Source: PNKC01 sp039917655 (lineage in GTDB: Bacteria > Chloroflexota > Dehalococcoidia > Tepidiformales > Tepidiformaceae). From it: a stretch of 6,222 nucleotides of DNA. The stretch is taken from positions 1 through 6,222 of the forward strand of contig JBDSJC010000160.1 in assembly GCA_039917655.1 (NCBI GenBank), written 5' to 3'. Below, in pieces: positions 1 to 4,193 of the stretch. A model generated the notes under the pieces. It was given only the letters and a program-made list of their open reading frames with translations. It made no database searches and was not told the DNA's origin. Numbering within the stretch: the stretch's first letter is position 1; every line of letters begins with the position of its first letter. The translations under genes and the position numbers were made by a program.

Positions 1-1852
1 GTGCATCGGTTCGAAGGCCGAGCTTATCGAACTCGCCGTCGACCGCCCCAAAGCCGAAGCGCTGAACGACTTCCACCGCCCGTTCATCGATGACATCCTG
101 TTGCGCTGCGAGAAGTGCGGCGCGAACGCAAAACGCGTGCCCGAGGTGGCCGACGCCTGGTTCGATAGCGGCGCCATGCCCTACGCCCAGTGGCACTACC
201 CCTTCGAAAACGAAGAAGCCTTCCTCAAGAACTTCCCCGCGGACTACATCTGCGAGGCTATCGATCAGACACGCGGCTGGTTTTACACGCTCCACGCCGA
301 GGCCACGATGCTTAAGGCGAGCGAGGCGGTGCCCGAGGGGATTAGCTTCAAGAACGTCATCTGCCTTGGCCATATCCAGGACGAAAAGGGCACCAAAATG
401 TCCAAGAGCAAGGGCAACACGGTGGAGCCGTGGGCCGTGCTCGATGCCCACGGCGCGGATGCGACGCGCTGGTACATGTACACCTCCAGCCCCGCTGGCT
501 CCTCGCGGCGGTTCAGCAGCGGACTGGTCGAAGAAGGGCTGCGGCGCTTCCTCCTGACGCTCTGGAACACATACTCCTTCTTCGTCAGCTACGCGAATAT
601 CGACAACGTGGACCCGCGCGTGGCGCCTGAGGGCGAACTGCCGGAGCTCGATCGCTGGCTGCTGAGTGAACTGAACGCCCTCATCCTCAAGGTGACCGCG
701 GAACTCGAGGCGTACGACCCGACCGGCGCCGCCCGCGCGATCGAAGCGTTCGTGGACGACCTTTCGAACTGGTACGTGCGCCGCAGCCGCCGCCGCTTCT
801 GGCGCGGCGTCAGCGAATCCGACAGCGACAAGCAGAGCGCCTACTTCACGCTCTACAGCGCGCTAAAGACGCTCTCGCTGCTGCTCGCCCCGTTCACCCC
901 GTTCGTGGCCGAGGATCTGTGGCAGAACCTCGTGCGCTCGATCGACAAGGATGCGCCGGAGAGCGTGCACCTGGCTTACTGGCCGGTGGCGGACAAAGCG
1001 CGCATCGATGAATCGCTCAACGCCGAGACGCAACTCGTGAAGCGCATCTGCTCGCTCGGCCGGGCGGCGCGGGCGAAGGCCCAGATCAAGGTGCGCCAGC
1101 CGGTGGCCGGGGTGCGGGTCAAGGTGCGGACGGGCCAGGAAGGCGTTGCCCTCCGAAAGAACGCCAACCTTGTGCTCGAAGAATTGAACGCGAAGACGCT
1201 CGACCTGCTCGAGGACGAAACGACGGTCGTCCGCTACGAGGTGAAGCCAAACTTGCCCGTGCTCGGCAAGAAGTACGGCTCCGAAGTGGCCGCGATCCGG
1301 GCAGCGCTTGGGGGAATGCCCGCGGCGGAAATCGCGGATGCCGTCCGGCGCAACCGGCCGGTAAGCGTCGCCGGACACGAACTGTTCGCGGAGGATATTC
1401 TCCTCGTAGCCCAGGACACAGCTGGCTACGCCTCTGCCAGCGACGGCGGTTACACGGTCGCGATCTCCACGGCCATCACCCCGGAGCTCGCCGACGAAGG
1501 CCTCGCCCGCGAGATCGTCCGCCGCGTGCAGGACATGCGCCGCGAGGCGGGCTTCGCGCTAAGCGACCGCATCACGCTCTGGTACGGGGACGTAGTCACC
1601 GATGCGTCCATCTCGACCACCGCCAGTTCGGACGTAACCAGCACTGCCTCCATCTCAACCATCGCCAGTTCGGACGTAACCAGCACTGCCTCGGTAAGTC
1701 TGCCTGCCCGCGTGATGCAGACCCAAGCGGCCTACATCCAGGGCGAGACGCTGGCGACAGCCATCACGGCGGGTGAGCCGCCTGCGGACGCCCACCGCGC
1801 CGAGCAAGACCTGGAAGGGACGGTGCTGCTGCTCGCCGTGCGGCGTAACTAA
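1..1852 (+). CDS. ileS: Isoleucyl-tRNA synthetase, C-terminal part (5' end outside window)
   Basis: Charges tRNA-Ile with isoleucine in the cytoplasm; class I aminoacyl-tRNA synthetase. The frame is open from base 2 to a TAA at 1850-1852, giving 616 visible residues. The N-terminal Rossmann half with the HIGH motif and most of the editing domain lie upstream. Visible motifs, numbered from base 2: a CEKC pair (C36, C39), WFDSG (53-57), DQTRGWFYTLH (from 88), KMSKS (132-136, bases 395-409), then the helical anticodon-binding domain and QIKVRQPV (from 361). The C-terminus has the ITPELADEGLAREIVRRVQDMRREAGF segment split here for length as ITPELADEGLAREIV and RRVQDMRREAGF; with the absence of a C-terminal zinc finger this fits the eukaryote-like type 2 enzyme (DUF5915-type tail). 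Odd: residues 535-562 are a tandem duplicated low-complexity insert just before the conserved YIQGETLA segment. It stays in frame, so the enzyme is probably functional. Identity is near certain from the motifs; the type 2 assignment is from memory of the family. Confidence 0.96.
   Translation, partial: CIGSKAELIELAVDRPKAEALNDFHRPFIDDILLRCEKCGANAKRVPEVADAWFDSGAMPYAQWHYPFENEEAFLKNFPADYICEAIDQTRGWFYTLHAEATMLKASEAVPEGISFKNVICLGHIQDEKGTKMSKSKGNTVEPWAVLDAHGADATRWYMYTSSPAGSSRRFSSGLVEEGLRRFLLTLWNTYSFFVSYANIDNVDPRVAPEGELPELDRWLLSELNALILKVTAELEAYDPTGAARAIEAFVDDLSNWYVRRSRRRFWRGVSESDSDKQSAYFTLYSALKTLSLLLAPFTPFVAEDLWQNLVRSIDKDAPESVHLAYWPVADKARIDESLNAETQLVKRICSLGRAARAKAQIKVRQPVAGVRVKVRTGQEGVALRKNANLVLEELNAKTLDLLEDETTVVRYEVKPNLPVLGKKYGSEVAAIRAALGGMPAAEIADAVRRNRPVSVAGHELFAEDILLVAQDTAGYASASDGGYTVAISTAITPELADEGLAREIVRRVQDMRREAGFALSDRITLWYGDVVTDASISTTASSDVTSTASISTIASSDVTSTASVSLPARVMQTQAAYIQGETLATAITAGEPPADAHRAEQDLEGTVLLLAVRRN
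1604..1699 (+). repeat. In-frame 42-bp tandem repeat inside ileS
   Basis: Two full units, 1604-1645 and 1646-1687, match at 39 of 42 bases, followed by the start of a third (GCCTC at 1688, then diverging). The units code for ASISTTASSDVTST and ASISTIASSDVTST, then ASVSLPA. Because 42 is a multiple of 3, copy-number change would not break the reading frame. It lies between LSDRITLWYGD and YIQGETLA, where related synthetases, as I recall them, have a shorter charged linker. Two of the three differences are synonymous and one changes Thr to Ile. Confidence 0.9.
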
Positions 1853-1877
1853 CCCCAGCGGCAGGTGTCGGAGTCTC

Positions 1878-1902
1878 GGAGTCTTGGGGTGACCCTGACT
1901 CC
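1878..1902. terminator. Hairpin between convergent ileS and hicAB; possible terminator without U-tract
   Basis: GGAGTC (1878-1883) pairs with GACTCC (1897-1902). Inside it, GGGG (1886-1889) pairs with CCCT (1893-1896, one G-U pair) around a TGA loop, with a TT bulge on the 5' side. The hairpin begins 25 nt after the ileS stop, in a convergent intergenic region, so it could end transcription from either side. No T-run follows on either strand, so intrinsic termination would be weak; it may instead protect a 3' end or act with Rho. A direct copy of GGAGTC lies just before it at 1870-1875. Confidence 0.4.
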
Positions 1903-1995
1903 TGAGGCCCGTCGAAGGGTCGAAGGGTCGCTCGACAGTGGCCCCACGAAGGCCAAGCGGCCAGCCCAGCCTTCGACAAGCTCAGGACGAACGGG
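1901..1995. repeat. Dispersed palindromic intergenic repeat (CTTCGACAAGCTCAGG type)
   Basis: CCTGAGGCCCGTCGAAGG (1901-1918) is an imperfect reverse complement of CCTTCGACAAGCTCAGG (1970-1986), which is followed by ACGAACGGG. The left arm also has a short direct duplication of TCGAAGGG (1912-1919 and 1920-1927). I recall the right-hand sequence as a common repeat in intergenic regions of environmental bacterial genomes, Chloroflexota among them; this is memory, not a search. The rest of the 1853-2018 gap shows no credible gene. Confidence 0.5.
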
Positions 1996-2018
1996 GGAGG
2001 AGTCGACAGCCAACGCGC

Positions 2019-2231
2019 CTACGAAGCGAGATCCACGTACTCGGCCATGCTGGTCGGCGGGGGGATCGCATCACCGTCGGCGCGCAGCCCCTCCAGGTGC
2101 AGCGCAACCGCTTCGCGGATCAACCGCTTGGCTTCCTCAAGTGTCTCCGCCGCGGCCACGCACCCCGGCAGATCCGGTATGTAGGCTCCGTATGAGGTAG
2201 GCCCTTTTTCATAGATCACCGCGTAACGCAT
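2019..2231 (-). CDS. hicB: HicB-family antitoxin, short form
   Basis: Antitoxin partner of HicA: it binds and blocks the toxin in the cytoplasm. The 70-residue product has the full HicB (UPF0150) partial RNase H-like fold signature: MRYAVIYEKG strand, then SYGAYIPDLPGCVAAAE, then the ETLEEAKRLIREAVALHLEGL helix in parts, then a GDAIPPP turn. The ATG (2229-2231) sits 2 nt after the hicA stop and has a good GGGAGG ribosome site (2237-2242) with 5-nt spacing, embedded in the last hicA codons, so the two are translationally coupled. After the IPPP turn only about a dozen residues follow (TSMAEYVDLAS). There is therefore no room for a C-terminal ribbon-helix-helix or helix-turn-helix DNA-binding domain as found in longer HicB proteins; self-repression through HicB alone looks unlikely. 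TAG stop at 2019-2021. Confidence 0.9.
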   Translation of the reverse strand: MRYAVIYEKGPTSYGAYIPDLPGCVAAAETLEEAKRLIREAVALHLEGLRADGDAIPPPTSMAEYVDLAS

Positions 2232-2233
2232 CT

Positions 2234-2422
2234 CTACCTCCCGATCTGCGCCTGTTTCCAGATGTTCTTAAGCGTACCAGTCGGCACGTCCACCCGTGGA
2301 TGTCCGGCGACCGTTACACGGCCGGGTTTCGTGGGGTGCTTGAACTGGCGGTGGCTGCCTTCCACACGGACAAGATACCACCCGTCGTGCTCGATCAGCG
2401 CGACCACATCTCGAACCTTCAC
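2234..2422 (-). CDS. hicA: HicA-family mRNA-interferase toxin
   Basis: Small ribosome-independent mRNA-cleaving toxin with a double-stranded RNA-binding-like fold; causes growth arrest when not bound by HicB. The 62-residue product shows the family pattern: VKVRDVVALIEHDGW helix, YLVRVEGSHRQFKHP, the GRVTVAGHP strand turn and the VPTGTLKNIWKQA helix. The catalytic His of the GSH motif is residue 24. I chose the GTG start at 2420-2422 because it matches the usual N-terminus (M-K-V-R-D) and has AAGGTGA (2430-2436) 7 nt upstream. The open frame continues to 2626, but that part overlaps the end of the neighbouring secreted-protein gene in another frame and has no HicA homology. The gene starts 43 nt after the stop of copy A on the same strand, so read-through transcription from the surface-protein genes is possible; no separate promoter is evident. 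Confidence 0.9.
   Translation of the reverse strand: MKVRDVVALIEHDGWYLVRVEGSHRQFKHPTKPGRVTVAGHPRVDVPTGTLKNIWKQAQIGR
2237..2242 (-). promoter_or_regulatory. hicB ribosome binding site inside hicA 3' end
   Basis: GGGAGG reads through the final Gly-Arg codons of hicA and lies 5 nt from the hicB ATG. A ribosome finishing hicA would sit next to the hicB start, which fits coupled synthesis of toxin and antitoxin. Confidence 0.7.
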
Positions 2423-2465
2423 GGCTCCATCACCTTCAAACCTCGGTGGCTCGGCAGTTGTCCGC

Positions 2466-4010
2466 TCAGTCCCGCGCCACGAACGGCACGAAGCGCTTGA
2501 ACTTGGCGGGACCAGGTGTCGGTGTCGGTGTCGGCGTCGGCGTTGGCGTGGCTGCGCCAGCCTGCCGGGTGATGACCACGTCGTGCCCGGTGCCGCCCTT
2601 GTAGGTAATCGTGAACTGCATTCCATCCGCTGTGAACGTTGCGCCCTCCGGCAGATTCTTGTTGTCAGCGGCGTTGTGGAACGTATCGAACAACGCTGTC
2701 GCGCCCTTGATCAGCGTCAAGGCTTGCCCGGCTGGTGGCTGGTAACCGTTGAAGTCCAGGCTGAGCAAGGCGTTGTCCAGGAAGACCTCGCCGGACATCA
2801 CGACCTGCCTGAAGCCAATCCCCGGGGTTGCACCCTTGAATTCGTACTCAACCGTTACATCCGGCGCGAGCTGCAAGAACGGGAAGCGCGCCAGGCCGAA
2901 GTTCCCGTTGACCGATGCCAGGTCCAGGACCGCCGTCGTCATTATAGTTTGGCCGAACGCCCCGTAGCCTCCCAGAGTCGCCGGGAACGCGCCCTTTCCC
3001 TGGACCGTGAACCGCGATGCGGACGGGAAGGTCGCGCCTTCGAGATAGAGACCCCCGCTCTTTACAAGGACGTTGCCCGTAAACGTCGAGGCGCCGCGCA
3101 GGGTCTGCACTCCCTGGCCGCAACAGGTGAACGTGGCGGCCGATCCACCGCTGATCACACCCTCGAAGGTCTCGCCAGTCAGAGTGATGGTCAGTCGTGG
3201 AACCTCACCGCCCACGTCGATGCTTCCAGTGCCAGCGATCGACCCAACAGAAGCCGGGCAATTGGCGCTCAGGTTCGCTCCTGAGAGGACGACCGCGGCG
3301 TTGGAGGCGCCGCACTGGGACACGACGCCCGTGGAAGTGAGTGGGCCGGGAACGAACGTCAGGCTGGCGCCAGGGCCTATCGCGATCGTCCCGCCGAATG
3401 TGACCGGGTACTGCTGGCGGATTATCGTGGCCCCGCCATTCACTGCGAAAGTACCGTTTCCAACCAGATCCGCGTGGACTTCCAGCGTGCCCAGCCCCGT
3501 CTTGGTGAGGTTGTGCCCGGCCATGTCCACAGCTACCTTGCCGGCCGCCCACCCCCCAGGCGATAGCGACAGCCTTGAACTGGGGGCAACGGCCACCTGA
3601 ACGTTGCCTGCAAGTTCAAGCGGGAACTCCAGCTCCGTCACGATCGAAGAGACGCCGACGGAAAGAGTCGATGTGATCGCAAGCCGGTTTCCCCTCAGGG
3701 ACACGGCCTGGTTAAGCGTGAGCGACGACAGCCGCAGGGGTTCAAACTTGTTCGTGATGATGTTGAAGGACCCCAGATCGTTCTTCTGACCGATACCAGT
3801 CGTGGCGGCCGGAACAACCACCGAGTCGCCATCCACGGGTGCGCCCGTCGGGCTCCAGTTCGCGGGGGCGCTCCAGAAATCGGAAGTGGCGGCGCCAATC
3901 CAGACGCGCGTTGTGGCGGCGTGCGCTGTTCGGCCGTTTCGCGCGCCGCCGCCCACCGCAGCGGCAGCCAACAGCAGAGCGAGGACGGCGAGGAATTTCC
4001 AACTGGGCAT
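2466..4010 (-). CDS. Secreted beta-helix surface protein, paralogue A, with Thr-Pro stalk and KFKRFVPF tail
   Basis: Probable extracellular or cell-surface protein of unknown function, 514 residues. Start ATG 4008-4010: it gives a clean Sec signal peptide (K5, hydrophobic 6-20, cleavage after A29-H30-A31) and has AGGAG at 4018-4022 with 7-nt spacing; the 47 residues of open frame further upstream are Arg-rich and unlike a leader. Then come a Trp-rich module (W37, W46, N51-W52-S-P, GDSVVV at 61-66), beta-helix-type sequence with autotransporter-associated-strand-like turns (LTKTGLGTL near 168-176; QTLRGASTFTGNVLVKSGGL in 302-321), four Cys (233, 251, 296, 297), and a closing FTITYKGGTGHDVVITRQ segment (466-483). 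A T-P stalk (488-499) and the terminal KFKRFVPFVARD follow. There is no beta-barrel, LPXTG, PEP-CTERM or transmembrane helix at the end. Roughly half identical to copy B by eye. Secretion is well supported; anchoring or adhesion is inference. Confidence 0.85.
   Translation of the reverse strand: MPSWKFLAVLALLLAAAAVGGGARNGRTAHAATTRVWIGAATSDFWSAPANWSPTGAPVDGDSVVVPAATTGIGQKNDLGSFNIITNKFEPLRLSSLTLNQAVSLRGNRLAITSTLSVGVSSIVTELEFPLELAGNVQVAVAPSSRLSLSPGGWAAGKVAVDMAGHNLTKTGLGTLEVHADLVGNGTFAVNGGATIIRQQYPVTFGGTIAIGPGASLTFVPGPLTSTGVVSQCGASNAAVVLSGANLSANCPASVGSIAGTGSIDVGGEVPRLTITLTGETFEGVISGGSAATFTCCGQGVQTLRGASTFTGNVLVKSGGLYLEGATFPSASRFTVQGKGAFPATLGGYGAFGQTIMTTAVLDLASVNGNFGLARFPFLQLAPDVTVEYEFKGATPGIGFRQVVMSGEVFLDNALLSLDFNGYQPPAGQALTLIKGATALFDTFHNAADNKNLPEGATFTADGMQFTITYKGGTGHDVVITRQAGAATPTPTPTPTPTPGPAKFKRFVPFVARD
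2484..2504 (-). repeat. DNA encoding the shared C-terminal tag KFKRFVP, copy A
   Basis: These 21 bases are identical in all three paralogues (also 4215-4235 and 5733-5753), including every synonymous position, although neighbouring codons differ between A and B. In A and C the identity extends to 35 bases (2470-2504 and 5719-5753). Confidence 0.9.
2514..2549 (-). repeat. Thr-Pro hexanucleotide tract in paralogue A
   Basis: Twelve codons alternate Thr and Pro (residues 488-499), built from repeats of a 6-bp unit (GGTGTC / GGCGTC on the plus strand). It probably forms an extended, rigid stalk between the beta-helix and the C-terminal tag. Unit gain or loss stays in frame. Copy B has only SPP at this position. 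Confidence 0.9.
2535..2579 (-). repeat. 45-bp block identical to copy C (5796-5840)
   Basis: Covers the first Thr-Pro codons and the VVITRQAGAA segment before them. All 45 bases match 5796-5840 in copy C; copy B has a different sequence after VVITRQ. Suggests recent exchange between A and C at their 3' ends. Confidence 0.9.
2905..2959 (-). repeat. 55-bp block identical to copy B (4588-4642)
   Basis: Encodes the segment around FGQTIMTTAVLDLASVNG. Every base matches 4588-4642 at a constant offset of 1683, while sequence just outside differs at many positions. The block includes an AT-rich island with the codons CAA ACT ATA ATG, unusual in this GC-rich gene, and a perfect TATAAT hexamer on the minus strand (2941-2946). 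Confidence 0.95.
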
Positions 4011-4017
4011 GTTTTCG

Positions 4018-4022
4018 CTCCT
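4018..4022 (-). promoter_or_regulatory. Ribosome binding site of paralogue A
   Basis: AGGAG with 7-nt spacing to the ATG at 4008-4010. It decides the start against the longer upstream open frame. The matching position in copy B reads GAAGC, a weaker site, so B may be translated less. Confidence 0.7.
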
Positions 4023-4033
4023 GCGCCAGGCTC

Positions 4034-4054
4034 GCGCTTTCGCGCATATTACAC
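4034..4054 (-). promoter_or_regulatory. Conserved leader of paralogue A: GTGTAATAT box plus hairpin
   Basis: GTGTAATAT (4046-4054, minus strand) resembles an extended -10 element (TG then TAATAT, 4 of 6 to TATAAT). It is directly followed by GCGC-GAAA-GCGC (4034-4045), a perfect 4-bp stem with a GNRA-type loop. From the box to the ATG is 35 nt, exactly as in copy B. No convincing -35 is seen at 16-18 nt. A perfect 6-bp inverted repeat, CGTCGC-CGGT-GCGACG (4072-4087), lies further upstream and could be an operator or mere GC-rich chance. Confidence 0.4.
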
Positions 4055-4127
4055 CTGACAAGCCATCCGTCCGTCGCCGGTGCGACGACGAACGGGAGGG
4101 GGCGCGCAGTGCACCGTTCACCCTGCG

Positions 4128-4180
4128 CCGGCCTCGCCGGACGTCCCTCACCCTGCCCTCTCCCGCTGAGGGGGCGGGGG
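4128..4180. repeat. GC-rich inverted repeats after paralogue B
   Basis: The 183-nt gap between B and A contains CCGGC-CTC-GCCGG (4128-4140, perfect 5-bp stem) and an imperfect CCCTC...GAGGG stem (4156-4160 with 4168-4172) inside a CCCTCACCCTGCCCTCTCCC run (4145-4164). The latter resembles a type of interspersed C/G-rich element I recall from environmental genomes. Either could weakly end transcription of B; no T-run follows. No gene is visible in this gap. Confidence 0.4.
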
Positions 4181-4193
4181 TCGCCTGGCGGGC

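Noticed and set aside
863..1378. 171-residue open frame on the minus strand inside ileS
   Set aside because: Shadow of a strongly supported, motif-rich gene in GC-rich DNA; the product is Arg/His-rich with no recognisable domain.
1604..1699. CRISPR-like repeats
   Set aside because: Units are directly adjacent with no spacers and lie in frame inside a coding gene.
1853..2018. Plus-strand open frame (1865-2200) as a small gene after ileS
   Set aside because: Runs through the hairpin and palindromic repeat and then antisense to hicB; no ribosome site or recognisable domain.
2423..2626. N-terminal extension of hicA to an upstream ATG
   Set aside because: Overlaps the 3' end of paralogue A in another frame, and the extension is Arg/His/Pro junk with no HicA similarity; the GTG at 2422 has a ribosome site and the family N-terminus.
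2262..3284. 340-residue open frame on the plus strand opposite paralogue A and hicA
   Set aside because: Opposes two well-supported genes; low-complexity Arg-rich product. A similar shadow occurs opposite paralogue B (4407-5222), as expected from homologous DNA.
4072..4087. CGTCGC-CGGT-GCGACG inverted repeat as an operator for paralogue A
   Set aside because: Perfect, but short and made of CG-rich words common here; no counterpart seen upstream of paralogue B, so it is noted only within the leader entry.
4011..4151. Extended start for paralogue A, 47 residues longer
   Set aside because: It would bury the signal peptide behind an Arg-rich stretch, ignores the AGGAG at 4018-4022, and covers the leader conserved with paralogue B.
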